From positions 1-64,000 of the forward strand of contig JACIXH010000002.1 in assembly GCA_014360565.1 (NCBI GenBank): a stretch of DNA of 64,000 nt, written 5' to 3'. The position numbers and the translations under genes are program-made. The notes beneath the pieces were generated by a model that had not been told where the DNA came from, ran no database searches, and saw nothing but the letters and a program-made list of their open reading frames with translations. This stretch comes from Nocardia sp. Its GTDB lineage: Bacteria; Actinomycetota; Actinomycetes; Mycobacteriales; Mycobacteriaceae. Shown piece after piece: positions 27,084 to 37,235 of the stretch; positions within the stretch are counted from its first letter, which is position 1, and the number at the start of each line of letters is the position of its first letter.

Positions 27084-27683
27084 TCAGCTCGAAATGGTCT
27101 CGTCGTCCAATCGGCTAGATGTATCCGCCTGCACTTGATCCGATCCGCCTGCGATACGCACAGAGCCGACTACAGGCCCGAACACTCGCCACCTGTCGAC
27201 ATGGTCGAGCGACACGAATAGGTTCTTGCCCTTGCCCTCTCGCGAACCGTCCTTCAGAAACTCCGGACGAAAGTGTGCGTTGATGCCATCGGCCGGGACC
27301 AAATAGATCGTGGGCTTTTGCGTCGTGGCCGTCACGACACCGTCCGCGGCGATGTCAAATCGGGAATACCCATGGAAGTACACCAGCGCGTAATGCGTCA
27401 CATACTCAACGCGTGCCTCCACATCACGACCCGCGCCCATGAACCCGAGACTCGGCACCTTAATCCCGGTCGGCCCCCATGTCTCTTTCAGAAAGGCTCG
27501 TTTGCAATCGACAGTGATGTCGGACCAGCGAACGTCGACCGGGTTCCGACCGCCGATCCAGCTACAACCACTGAAATCCTGCTGCTTCCCATACGCCGCA
27601 ACGACTGCCTCGGCAAGGACCCCGTCGCCATCTATGCGAGCGGGCCAATCGACAGCCGTGTCAAACTCCAGGTAATCCGTCAC
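27084..27683 (-). CDS. Putative restriction-endonuclease-like protein
   Basis: VRWSDITVDCKRAF (possible (D/E)xK), YALVYFHGYSRFDI, IYLVPADGINAHF, LDHVDRWRVFG; fold call tentative. Confidence 0.45.
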   Translation of the reverse strand: MTDYLEFDTAVDWPARIDGDGVLAEAVVAAYGKQQDFSGCSWIGGRNPVDVRWSDITVDCKRAFLKETWGPTGIKVPSLGFMGAGRDVEARVEYVTHYALVYFHGYSRFDIAADGVVTATTQKPTIYLVPADGINAHFRPEFLKDGSREGKGKNLFVSLDHVDRWRVFGPVVGSVRIAGGSDQVQADTSSRLDDETISS

Positions 27684-28160
27684 AGCGCGCGCCCTCTTTC
27701 AACCTCGTGGTCAACACAGCAGCCAGAGACTACGGGGCAGGTCCGACACCAACCCCGTTCCGTCCGAACCCTGCAGCACGACGACTGGACTTGGCGCGGA
27801 AGTCGATAGCCGGGGACGCGCGGGCTCGGTGCCGAACACCGACTGCGAACGATTTCCGCGGACGCCGGCCAGACAGCTCTGCGCCTACTTCAACAGTCGT
27901 CATCGGTGTCGCGCGCCTGCGCCGTGACCGCTGACGCCTGCTGCTGCGCCTGCTACACCAGTCAGGCTGGAGACATGAAAATTGCGGGACGGCATTGGAC
28001 GCGGCAAGCCGCGCGCTAGGCACACAGGCTGTGGGTTGCTGAAATAAATAGCGTTCTACCTGCGTATTTGTGCGACAATGGACGGGTATGTGCGGGAGAT
28101 CGCGTCGAGCTGGGCTGCGTTGATCCCCAACACGTCGGGCCGGTTGAGGAGGTGCGGAAC

Positions 28161-29882
28161 GTGGCTTTGCAGATCGCGGAGAACTTCTCCTTGCCACCGG
28201 AAATGGTGACCGAAACGCTGGTCGTGCTGGCCAAACGCGGTGCGGGGAAAACCTACGCCGCGTCGGTGCTGGCCGAGGAGATGATCGGTGCTGGCTTGCC
28301 GGTATGCGTGATCGACCCCCTCGGGGTGTGGTGGGGACTGCGATCAGCCGCCGACGGCGACGGACCCGGGTTGCCGGTCACCATCCTCGGCGGTGACCAC
28401 GCAGACCTCGACCTGCCGCCCGATTCCGGTATCGCTGTCGCTGACCTGATCGTCGAGAAACCTCTTCCACTCGTTGTGGACCTGTCGCGGTTCTCGAAAA
28501 CCCAGCAGCGGCACTGGGTGACCGAATATTTCGAACACCTGTTTCGTCGCAATCGCGAACCGCTGCACATCATCATCGACGAAGCCGACCTGTTCGCCCC
28601 ACAACGTGCGACCGCCGGCCAAGCCCGGCTGCTCGGCGCCTACGACGACATCCAGCGCCGCGGCCGCGCCAAAGGGATCGGCACAACCAGCATCACCCAG
28701 CGCGCCGCCACGCTGCACAAGGACATTTTGTCCCAGGCCGAAATGCTGATCGCGTTACGTATGACCGGCACCCACGACATCGGCGCGATCGACGAATGGG
28801 TGCGCGTGCACGCCGAGCCCGAGCAAGCGAACCAGGTAAAAGCCAGCCTGCCCTCCCTGCCCGTCGGCACCGCCTGGGTGTGGTCACCAGGCTGGCTCGA
28901 CATCCTGACCAACATCCAAGTCCGGCGCCGCCACACCTTCGACTCCTCGGCGACACCGAAGCAAGGTCGAGTCCAGATCCAGCCCACCTCATTCGCCCCT
29001 GTCGACGCCGCCGATCTCGACCGAGTACGCGACCATCTGGGCGCCCCCACCGCACCCGACACCGCCGCCAGCCCACAGTTGCAGCAGCGAATCCGGCACC
29101 TGCAGAACAAACTCGACGACCTACGGGCGCGCCCACCCCGCGTCGAGCGCATCGAGGTCCCCGTCCTCGGCGACGCCGACCGCGCACTGCTGGCCGAGAC
29201 CGCCGACCAGCTCGAAGCCCTCACCACGATGATCCGCAGCACCCTGACCTCGGTCACACCCCAGACACTGCCCACCGCATCGCCCATCACCTCACCCGTT
29301 GCGCCCACTCCCGCACCGGACGCAGTCGGCAACGGTCACCAGCCCGCGGCCATCGTGGTCGAGGATCGGACCGAGACCGGTGCGTTGAAGGCCGGCGCGC
29401 GCAAGATGCTCGACGTGCTGGCCCGCCAGTACCCGCTCCAGATCACCCGCGCCCAGCTGGCGAGCTTGGCAGGGCTCAAGGCCAGCGGCGGCACTTTCAA
29501 CACCTACTTCTCCACCTTGCGCCGAGCTGGGCTCATCGATCTCTACGGAAAACTGGTGTGCCTCAACGACCGCGGCCTCGCCCACGTCGGGAAAGCCGCC
29601 ACCAGCACCCCCATGACCAGCGCCGAGATCCGCACACAATGGGAATCGGTCCTGCGTGCCGGTGCACGCACCATGCTCAACGTCGTTATCGACCGCTGGC
29701 CCGAAACCATCACCCGCGCCGAACTGGCCGCCCACGCCGAACTCGAACCCACCGGCGGAACGTTCGGCACCTACCTGTCCAAGCTACGCACCAACGGACT
29801 CATCGACGTCGACGGCGACACCATTCGCGCCAACCAGGTCTTCTTCCTCGACCACTCCACGGCGGCGCCCCCGACCCGCTGA
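28161..29882 (+). CDS. HerA/FtsK-like ATP-binding protein with two C-terminal wHTH repeats
   Basis: VLAKRGAGKTYAASVLAEEM, LHIIIDEADLFAPQR, GTTSITQRAATLHKDILSQAEMLIALR; tandem ARKMLDVLARQYPLQITRAQLA.. / ARTMLNVVIDRWPETITRAELA.. repeats; GTG start chosen after GAGGAGG. Confidence 0.85.
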   Translation: MALQIAENFSLPPEMVTETLVVLAKRGAGKTYAASVLAEEMIGAGLPVCVIDPLGVWWGLRSAADGDGPGLPVTILGGDHADLDLPPDSGIAVADLIVEKPLPLVVDLSRFSKTQQRHWVTEYFEHLFRRNREPLHIIIDEADLFAPQRATAGQARLLGAYDDIQRRGRAKGIGTTSITQRAATLHKDILSQAEMLIALRMTGTHDIGAIDEWVRVHAEPEQANQVKASLPSLPVGTAWVWSPGWLDILTNIQVRRRHTFDSSATPKQGRVQIQPTSFAPVDAADLDRVRDHLGAPTAPDTAASPQLQQRIRHLQNKLDDLRARPPRVERIEVPVLGDADRALLAETADQLEALTTMIRSTLTSVTPQTLPTASPITSPVAPTPAPDAVGNGHQPAAIVVEDRTETGALKAGARKMLDVLARQYPLQITRAQLASLAGLKASGGTFNTYFSTLRRAGLIDLYGKLVCLNDRGLAHVGKAATSTPMTSAEIRTQWESVLRAGARTMLNVVIDRWPETITRAELAAHAELEPTGGTFGTYLSKLRTNGLIDVDGDTIRANQVFFLDHSTAAPPTR

Positions 29883-29922
29883 CTACGGCGCGTCATCGCA
29901 CCCACCGCCGACCATCCACAAA

Positions 29923-29954
29923 TACTGCATTGTGCAGTACTGCATAATGCAGTA
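29923..29954. promoter_or_regulatory. Two overlapping dyads upstream of the 29965 ORF
   Basis: TACTGCA-TTG-TGCAGTA (29923-29939) overlapping TACTGCA-TAA-TGCAGTA (29938-29954). Confidence 0.75.
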
Positions 29955-29964
29955 CTGTTGCTAC

Positions 29965-30504
29965 ATGAGCGCCGCACACTTCGACCACACCGAAGCCCGA
30001 AACACTTTGCGCGAGCGCGGCATCACCGACTGCGACCACTTCCTCGCCAAGTCGCTGCTCACTGCCACCGAAGCGGCCATCGTCCTCGGCGTGAAGAACG
30101 CCCGCACCGCCCGCGACACCCTCAACCGCTGGGGCATCGAATCCGTCGGCCGCGGCTCTGGCCGCACCGGCGAGAGCCTCTACCCCGCCGACCTCGTCTG
30201 GGGTGGACAGCTCAGCCCGCTTCGCCGCGGGCGCACGAAGAACCCCAACCACACCTTGGAGATCCCCCTGACCGCAGTACTAGAAGCCCCCACCACCTGG
30301 TACGCCGACCACAGCACCCTCGTCGGCTTCGCCCACATCCTCACCGCCGCCGACTGGCTCACCACCACCACCGACGTCATCGACTACTTCGACAAGCCGT
30401 GGAAATGGGGCGAACAACACGCCCAGTGGGCCGCAGCCGGGCGACCCGAACCCGACACCGACGGCTGGCAGTTACTGCTCGACAGCCCCTTCGGGGAGCA
30501 GTAG
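29965..30504 (+). CDS. Hypothetical HTH-like protein
   Basis: LTATEAAIVLGVKNARTARDTLNRWGIESVGRG. Confidence 0.7.
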   Translation: MSAAHFDHTEARNTLRERGITDCDHFLAKSLLTATEAAIVLGVKNARTARDTLNRWGIESVGRGSGRTGESLYPADLVWGGQLSPLRRGRTKNPNHTLEIPLTAVLEAPTTWYADHSTLVGFAHILTAADWLTTTTDVIDYFDKPWKWGEQHAQWAAAGRPEPDTDGWQLLLDSPFGEQ

Positions 30505-30578
30505 CCCAGTCGTGCCCAGTCGCAACACCGATCCCGCGCACCCACCCGACCCAACACCGGCGAACGGAATCAACAGCC

Positions 30579-30944
30579 ATGAGCAACGTCTTCACTCTCG
30601 TCCTCACCCACCGCGCCTATCAGGTGGGGAATCAATTCGCCCTGAACACCTTCGGGCAGCCCCTCCTGCATCCTGACAACCTGTCGCACCAGCAGGCAGC
30701 CGAAGTGGCCCTCGGGCTCGCCCAGGTCGACGCCGAAGGCTCGCATCTGCGCGACACCGGTAGAACAGTCGCCCACAGCGACATGGACGGCGACGAGGCC
30801 ACCAAAGGCGCGATCGACCAAGCTCTGCGCACGCATCGCGACGCCGTCCTCACTTCCGACATCCACATCATCGTCAAGCCCACCTGGCTCGAACGCCTGC
30901 GTGGACACAAACACCTCGAACTCCACTGGCAACCAACCCCCTGA
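30579..30944 (+). CDS. Hypothetical protein
   Basis: 121 aa ORF. Confidence 0.6.
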   Translation: MSNVFTLVLTHRAYQVGNQFALNTFGQPLLHPDNLSHQQAAEVALGLAQVDAEGSHLRDTGRTVAHSDMDGDEATKGAIDQALRTHRDAVLTSDIHIIVKPTWLERLRGHKHLELHWQPTP

Positions 30945-31067
30945 GCACAGCGATCCGGCGCGACAACCACATTCGGGTCGATCGGCGTTCCCGGCGACAG
31001 AATGTTCGTAACCGCTGTTCGCGGTGAATAGTCGGCACGAAAGACAGCCGGGCAACGAGGGAGACCG

Positions 31068-32087
31068 ATGAGCACCCCGAATCGCAAGCAGCGGCGGTCG
31101 ATGGCCGCGGCGGCGCGCAAGAACGCTCGATCGACGACGACCGTCACACGGCCAGCGGTAGATGACGAAGGTGTTGTCCCCGAGGTAGGCAACATCATGA
31201 CGTTCGAATCGGGGCCGATCACACTGGCGGTGAAGTGCACTGGAATTCGGCAAGATTGGTTGCGGGGAACGGCGCTATTCGACTTTGTACCCCTCGAGTC
31301 GACGGTGCATCCTGTGCCACTTCGGTTTCCTGCACCGTTGGTGGAGCACTCGACTGATAGCGGTAAGGCGATTACTCACCATTGGGAGAAGCTGACCTAC
31401 CTGTTCGAGTTGCCAGATCCCGCCGCGTTTCCGGCCATGACGATTTCAGCGGATGACCGGCGGCTGATGGAGCACTTCATCCAGACGTGTGAGGAGTTGG
31501 CAGGGTTTTCCGCGATTGCCCACGACGACCAGCTGATCGTGCGGATGCGAGACGGTCAAGATTGGACCGTCGAGGCGAACTTGCCGAACAAGGAGGCGTT
31601 CGTGGCCGCCTCAGTGTCGTTTCGTCAGCTGCAATCGGGCCAGGAAGAGGCATCGTTCGACAAGATCAAAGGGCGACTGTTCCAATCGCTCGCGAAGCTG
31701 CCCTCCGATCAGCAAGAGAATGTGCGCGTGGTTCTCACACAGTGGTCGCAAGCCCGTGCTGATTTGATGAACCACACCCTGAATACGCTGGTGTGCCGCA
31801 AAGTGACGAACGCGACCGAGAACGACCCGGTGAGCTTTCGAGGAATCCGTCCCGAGGAGTTGATCCTGACCTACAACTATGGCGGGACAATCCATTTCGG
31901 AACTCGTCGAGACGCGCTCGTGGATCTGACCAAGGACCCTGGCGACAAGGCGTACCACACCTACGCCTGCATGGTGTCGATCGCAGGGCTAAGCCATCTG
32001 TTCTTCGGTTTCGCAGTGTTGCTGAAAGCCGCGCTCGGACACCGATCAACGGCGCGAGTGGTTCATGCCCGCGAGCTGGGACTGTGA
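31068..32087 (+). CDS. Hypothetical protein
   Basis: 339 aa ORF after GAGGGAGACCG RBS. Confidence 0.75.
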   Translation: MSTPNRKQRRSMAAAARKNARSTTTVTRPAVDDEGVVPEVGNIMTFESGPITLAVKCTGIRQDWLRGTALFDFVPLESTVHPVPLRFPAPLVEHSTDSGKAITHHWEKLTYLFELPDPAAFPAMTISADDRRLMEHFIQTCEELAGFSAIAHDDQLIVRMRDGQDWTVEANLPNKEAFVAASVSFRQLQSGQEEASFDKIKGRLFQSLAKLPSDQQENVRVVLTQWSQARADLMNHTLNTLVCRKVTNATENDPVSFRGIRPEELILTYNYGGTIHFGTRRDALVDLTKDPGDKAYHTYACMVSIAGLSHLFFGFAVLLKAALGHRSTARVVHARELGL

Positions 32088-32088
32088 C

Positions 32089-32385
32089 TCAACTGCCGGT
32101 GGTGATGACCCAATCAGGCTGGTACGCAGGGAATTTAGTACGCAGCATCTCCGGATCCAGCTCCACGCGTCCGGCCTCCTTGGTCAGCATCTCAGCATAT
32201 GCTGCGTCCGCGGTGAAGAACGTGAACTTCTTCGTCGTGCCGTTGTCGTCGTGCTCGTAGACAAAGAGCGCGCCGTACAACCCGTCTGCTGAATCGCCTA
32301 GCTGTCGCAGCTCGTCGAGGACCTCCGCCTCGATCAGGCGCCCGTTGAGAATCGCGTAGCCGATGATGGTCATGCCTGCTGCCAT
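32089..32385 (-). CDS. Hypothetical protein
   Basis: 98 aa ORF convergent with 31068-32087. Confidence 0.55.
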   Translation of the reverse strand: MAAGMTIIGYAILNGRLIEAEVLDELRQLGDSADGLYGALFVYEHDDNGTTKKFTFFTADAAYAEMLTKEAGRVELDPEMLRTKFPAYQPDWVITTGS

Positions 32386-32629
32386 GCAGGCAGGGTATGA
32401 CCTTCATGGGCGGATGGGAATTCTGGTGGGAGGTTTGCAGCGAATAGTGGCAATTCCCTTGCCGCACAAGGCGGCGGGGACCGAGCAGATGCAGCAGCGT
32501 GAGCTCGATATCGAGTTGCTCGCAGTCATCACGAGCCGTTGCACTCGATGAGGTGGGCGACGGTGTCGATTACGGTGATCAGGTAGCCAAATCAAGACCA
32601 CGGCCGAAACAACCTGGAGCACAGTCGAT

Positions 32630-33157
32630 ATGGACGACAGCCCGGCAGCAGTTCCGGCACCGCAAGACCGGCGCAAGTGGTGCGAGCGGTGTGGAAGTCT
32701 CGACGACGTACGGATGTTCCGGGCATCGGGCGGGAAGTTCTCGAGTGCGAAAGCGTGGCTGTGCGAATCCTGTACCACCGGCCTGTGGCGAGCGCTGCGA
32801 CTGATCGTGGCTAATCAGCCCCTCACCGTCGATCCCACCCTGGTCACCCCACTACCGCCGCTGCCCGAGTTCCCCGACGACCGAGGCGAACAACCACTGT
32901 TCAGCGAGGGCCAGCGCGTGATCCCGGCCGGCCGCAACGACCCCCGCATGCCCACCTGGACAGGCGGCGCCGACCTCGCCCCCGAACCCGCTACCGTGGA
33001 ATCGGCTCGACGGTGGTGGGGCAAAGATGATGACCTCGCCGACCTGTGGGTCTACAACATCCGCACGTCAACGGGTGCCGTGACCACCCCCCAGACTGCC
33101 TACCAACTGATCAACCTCGGCGACCGCCCTGGCCGCCGCATACGTTGGATGCCGTGA
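32630..33157 (+). CDS. Hypothetical protein with Cys pairs
   Basis: WCERCG ... LCESC; overlaps the next start. Confidence 0.65.
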   Translation: MDDSPAAVPAPQDRRKWCERCGSLDDVRMFRASGGKFSSAKAWLCESCTTGLWRALRLIVANQPLTVDPTLVTPLPPLPEFPDDRGEQPLFSEGQRVIPAGRNDPRMPTWTGGADLAPEPATVESARRWWGKDDDLADLWVYNIRTSTGAVTTPQTAYQLINLGDRPGRRIRWMP

Positions 33158-33555
33158 CCCACCGCAGCCGCCTGTGCCACATCGTGATCGACGTCGACGA
33201 CCTCGACCGCGCCACCACGTTCTGGTGCCAAGCCCTCGCCGCCACCGAGGAGACGATCAGCGACAACAGCCAACGTATCTACCGTCGACTACGGCTGCCC
33301 GACACCGAGGTCCGGCTGCTGCTGCAGGCGACCACGGACTGCAAATCGGCCAAATCCCGCATGCACCTCGATATCGAAACCGACGACCTCGACGCCGAAG
33401 TCCGCAGACTCGAAGCACTCGGAGCCGTTCGCTACGACCACCAGCGCGAGCGCGGATTCGAATTCTGGGTCCTCCAAGACCCCTGGCGCAACGAATTTTG
33501 CGTGCTGCCCACCGAATTCCCGACGCTGCTGTCCCAGCGGCCCACATGGGCCTAG
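33154..33555 (+). CDS. VOC/glyoxalase family protein
   Basis: LCHIVIDVDDLDRATTFWCQAL ... FEFWVLQDPWRNEFCVLPTEFP; GTG start. Confidence 0.85.
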   Translation: MTHRSRLCHIVIDVDDLDRATTFWCQALAATEETISDNSQRIYRRLRLPDTEVRLLLQATTDCKSAKSRMHLDIETDDLDAEVRRLEALGAVRYDHQRERGFEFWVLQDPWRNEFCVLPTEFPTLLSQRPTWA

Positions 33556-33649
33556 CTGATCGCACCGGATTTCGACGACAGCCTGCCAGAGTCTGGTCCT
33601 GGCACTCTACATTTACCGGTACCGCTGAACTCTGAAGGAGAGAATCCCT

Positions 33650-34213
33650 ATGGCCCCCAAAGGCACCTCCGCCCCCCGATACGACCAACAGTTCAAAGTC
33701 ACTGTCCTGGAAGCTCTACAGCAACACCTCCAGGGCGCCGACAGCGCGAACGCGGCAATCTCAGCCACCGCGGCACAGTTCGCCAACCATGTTGGTGGTG
33801 GCCCATCGCCCTCCACCGTCCGCAATTGGGGTGAGGCTGCCAGAGTGGTCGAAGCGCCCGCCAAACGCACCAAATCCGTCGACAAGCCCAAGCGCAAGTA
33901 CCGGAATGCTGTTCGCGCCGACAGCCCCGTCACCACACCGGGGCTGCGCGATGTCGAAAACGTCACCGCCGCGCCAATGCCTACTGAAGCTCTCGCCGCC
34001 GAGCCTATCGACATCGATGCCGTGCGATCTGAGGCCACCGCGCCGCTGCTTGAGACCTTGGCCGAAAAGGACGTCGAGATCGAACGGTTGTCCGACCTCG
34101 TCAGCCGCTCCGATATCGATTTGATCGGTCGCATCAAGGAACTCGAGCAGGAGCTGGCACTGCTGAGGCCCCTCGTCGAGCTGTACTTGCACAAGCAGCG
34201 GCCCAGTAACTAG
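33650..34213 (+). CDS. Hypothetical coiled-coil protein with transposase-OrfA-like N-terminus
   Basis: YDQQFKVTVLEALQQHLQ..., C-terminal coiled coil ELEQELALLRPLVELYLHK. Confidence 0.6.
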   Translation: MAPKGTSAPRYDQQFKVTVLEALQQHLQGADSANAAISATAAQFANHVGGGPSPSTVRNWGEAARVVEAPAKRTKSVDKPKRKYRNAVRADSPVTTPGLRDVENVTAAPMPTEALAAEPIDIDAVRSEATAPLLETLAEKDVEIERLSDLVSRSDIDLIGRIKELEQELALLRPLVELYLHKQRPSN

Positions 34214-34284
34214 TCGTCGTGGGCCGGTGACGTCGGCTCGCACAATCAGGGGTTCACCGCGCACCAGAGAGAGAGGTACAGGGC

Positions 34285-34566
34285 TTGAGCGAGACCACTC
34301 TCGACCCGATCGCAGGCGCGCGGCGGCACTACCAAGCGCTGTGGGACCAGTCCCGCCGGTCTGTGGGACCTGCGGGACTCGTTCGGGTACTTCATCGGAT
34401 GCACGAAGCAGCCGTCGAGGACGAACTCGGAACCAGAATCAGCCAGGTCTCGGACTGTTCCTGTGGCCCGTCGACACTCACGACCTTGGGCACCGACGAC
34501 CGACCTCCTCCAGGCAGCAGCCAGATCCACAGCTGCGGCACAACGACCAGCGCGAGCGGCCGATGA
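34285..34566 (+). pseudogene. Degraded paralogue of the 46844-47298 ORF
   Basis: SETTLDPIAGARRHYQALWDQSR matches SETAIDPIADARQHYQDIWDQSR, then the frame is lost. Confidence 0.6.
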
Positions 34567-35345
34567 ACGGCATCGCTGTCAGCGCCGCGCACCAGACGAT
34601 TTCCGTCGTCACCGCCGCGCACCGGCCGGATCCGCAACACCTCGCGGCCGCCTACCGCTCCCTGGTGGACCAGCAACTTCCCCCGATGTGGCAATGGCAG
34701 TGGGTCATCCACGGCGACGCCGACGACCTGACCAGCCTGCCCGACGTCGTCCGGGACGACCCCCGAGTGTCGATCGGCTTCTCACGGCGCCGCGGCGGGC
34801 CGGGTGTCGCTCGCACCACCGCGCTGGCACGCGCCCATGGCGCCCTGATTCGCACCCTCGACGTCGATGACATGCTCGTCAGCGACTCCCTCGCCGCCGC
34901 GATCGAGATCCTCACCGTCCACCCCGATGTCGGGTGGACGACCTGCCCACTGTTGGACCTGCACCCCGATGGCAGCCACCACGCCTACGACCAGGAGCCG
35001 CCCCCGGGCCGTAGCGAGCGCAGGTCACTCGCTGCCAGCTGGAGCGCCGACCCGCGCGCCCAACGGATTCACCCCTCAACCCTCACTCTTCGCCGGGAAC
35101 TGGTGATCGCGCTGGGAGGATGGATGGGGCTCGAAGTCTCCGAGGACCAGGGTCTGCTCCTGGCCGCTGACGCCGTGAGCCCCGGCTACCACCTCGACCG
35201 GGTCGGGCTGATCCGGCGCCACCACGATCAGCAGATGACCCGCGCCCCTGACTTCGGCGCCGACGTCGCCGCGCTGCGGGGACTGCTGGCCGAACGCGCG
35301 GCACTGCTGGGCGCCTGGACGCCGGGCTCACCACCGCCGCGGTGA
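34563..35345 (+). CDS. GT2-like glycosyltransferase
   Basis: ISVVTAAHRPDPQHLAAAYRSLVDQ, GPGVARTTALARAHGALIRTLDVDDML, YHLDRVGLIRRHHDQQMT. Confidence 0.8.
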   Translation: MNGIAVSAAHQTISVVTAAHRPDPQHLAAAYRSLVDQQLPPMWQWQWVIHGDADDLTSLPDVVRDDPRVSIGFSRRRGGPGVARTTALARAHGALIRTLDVDDMLVSDSLAAAIEILTVHPDVGWTTCPLLDLHPDGSHHAYDQEPPPGRSERRSLAASWSADPRAQRIHPSTLTLRRELVIALGGWMGLEVSEDQGLLLAADAVSPGYHLDRVGLIRRHHDQQMTRAPDFGADVAALRGLLAERAALLGAWTPGSPPPR

Positions 35346-35349
35346 GCGA

Positions 35350-35958
35350 TCACGCCAGGCCGCGTGACCAGCGACGGACGTCCGGCTCGATCTCGTCGAA
35401 GAACAGGGTCTTGGCGCGGGTGTAGTCGTCGTAGTCGACATCACCGCCAAATCGCTCCGCGAGGATGCGCTTGTGGGCCCCGTAGCGGGCGGCCTCAGCC
35501 GGGTGCGCACACAACCAGTCCCGCAACAGCAGCACCCATTCGGCGAACGGGGAATCCAGCCGGCGGATGTGCAGAATCGCCGCTTCTGACGGTGAATGGA
35601 ACAGCCGCTTGTCGTACAAGCTTGGCTCCGCGGGCATGCCGGGCCGCGGAATATCGTGGTGCACACCAGGTGAGTCCGGCCTGGCACCGAACGCCGACAC
35701 GAACCCCGTCGGCGCCAGCACCTCGGACAGGACGGTCAGCGGTGCCAGCACCGGCAACTGCACCTGCAGATCAACAATCGGCTTCGCCACCAGATCCGGC
35801 ACCGCGGTCGAACCGATATGCTCGGCCACCAACACCCCGTCGGGATCGAGCCCGGCCAGCGCGGCCCGCACCTCTACGAGCAGCCGCCCGGCGCGCACCG
35901 GCCAGTGCGGGTCGTAGTCCACCAGCACCGCCGGACCCGGCCTACCAGCGGGGCTCAA
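35350..35958 (-). CDS. GrpB family protein (nucleotidyltransferase superfamily)
   Basis: VLVDYDPHWP ... EHIGSTAVPDLVAKPIVDLQVQLP. Confidence 0.88.
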   Translation of the reverse strand: MSPAGRPGPAVLVDYDPHWPVRAGRLLVEVRAALAGLDPDGVLVAEHIGSTAVPDLVAKPIVDLQVQLPVLAPLTVLSEVLAPTGFVSAFGARPDSPGVHHDIPRPGMPAEPSLYDKRLFHSPSEAAILHIRRLDSPFAEWVLLLRDWLCAHPAEAARYGAHKRILAERFGGDVDYDDYTRAKTLFFDEIEPDVRRWSRGLA

Positions 35959-36181
35959 CCGCGGCCGGAACTGTCACTGGACCACGCAGTTCGCGTGCCC
36001 TCCTCGCCACGAAGAAGAACGCTATTGGCACCACCGCGATCAGCACAGCAACGGTCATTGAACCGGATTGCGCAGCATGTACGGCACCACGAACGCCACC
36101 GTCGGCCAGTGCGCCGAACAACAACGCATGCGCCAGCTCGGCGCGTCGGGGCGTGTGCATGTTCGTTGCCTCCCTAGCCAA
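35942..36181 (-). CDS. Small membrane protein
   Basis: One hydrophobic segment MTVAVLIAVVPIAFFFVARRAR. Confidence 0.5.
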   Translation of the reverse strand: MAREATNMHTPRRAELAHALLFGALADGGVRGAVHAAQSGSMTVAVLIAVVPIAFFFVARRARELRGPVTVPAAVEPRW

Positions 36182-36428
36182 TTCGACCCACCCTATCGTC
36201 GCAGGGCGCTCGAACTGGCCGGCTCAGCCGAGGAGTGCAGCGGGCGGGCACTGTGGGTCGGCCGCGGCGGCGGCCAGTGCCGAACATCCAATGCGACCAT
36301 GGGGCCCACATCGGCGCGTCTCGGTGGAATTCAGACGGACAGCAGATTCCCTTCACGCGGGCCGCTACCAGCGACAACGACATGTCCCCCACCGCTCTCG
36401 CTGGCGCGGGAATGAATCTGCTGACCGC

Positions 36429-36932
36429 TCATCGTCTGTCAATGGAGGCGCAGTGGTCGACCCACGGCTGCAGCGCCTCCTGCCATGTCGTGCCATGGGA
36501 GAACATCGGCGCGGTGAACGGGTTAGCGGCGGGATCCCATGTCAGCCCCCAGGTGAACCCTTTCGGGAGGTCGACACGCCAGATCGCGCCCTCGCGGCCG
36601 CCCTGGACCACCCGGACACAGTCCGTGGTGATGCGCTCGGTGAGGATCTGAGCGTGCCGGAACTCCTCCCGCCGCTTCTCGGCGTAATACCAGCTGTAGT
36701 CGGCGTTGCCGATCTGGCGGGCCAAGCGACGGTTTCGCGCCTTCATGATGTTGCGGCGCCGGCCTCTCGCTGCGATCAGTTTGTGGCGCGAGTACCGACC
36801 GTTCTCGTCAGGGCTGACGCCGAGGATGTCGGTGCCGACGTTGGCCGGATGTCGGCCGACCAGGCGCGCTGCCGTCGCGTGATCGAGGAATTGGTCGGTA
36901 GTCGATTCAGAGGTCATCGCGTGTTCCTTCAC
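36429..36932 (-). CDS. Hypothetical protein
   Basis: 167 aa ORF; HTH-like N-terminus LDHATAARLVGRHPANVGTDILGV. Confidence 0.65.
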   Translation of the reverse strand: MKEHAMTSESTTDQFLDHATAARLVGRHPANVGTDILGVSPDENGRYSRHKLIAARGRRRNIMKARNRRLARQIGNADYSWYYAEKRREEFRHAQILTERITTDCVRVVQGGREGAIWRVDLPKGFTWGLTWDPAANPFTAPMFSHGTTWQEALQPWVDHCASIDRR

Positions 36933-37235
36933 AGCTGGTTGGTCGCATAGACAGTGGGACCACGTCCTCGATGGGAGTCAGTCCATTGATCGGCCAATAG
37001 AGCCTGCGAAATTGCAAGCCCTGTTTGACGCGAATGAACCCGGCGCGAAGTCCTGGGCAATGAAGGGCGGGCGCGAACGCCCGCGAAGGTGAAGCGAAGT
37101 GCGGTCGAACCGCGTTGGATCCAGCCGAAGCAGGTTGAAATCCTCTCCGATTGTAGACCAGAGGCCTACACGCGTTCGGTGAAACCTGCCCGATGCCGCG
37201 GCGGTTTGCTATGTCGCGTGGGCGTGCCCCGATGA

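Noticed and set aside
35364-36950. 528-aa plus-strand ORF
   Set aside because: Arg/Ala/Pro-rich low-complexity product antisense to GrpB and other supported genes
37080-37200. Possible tRNA (GGTTCGA-like T-arm, TGTAG hairpin)
   Set aside because: No consistent acceptor stem or anticodon arm on either strand
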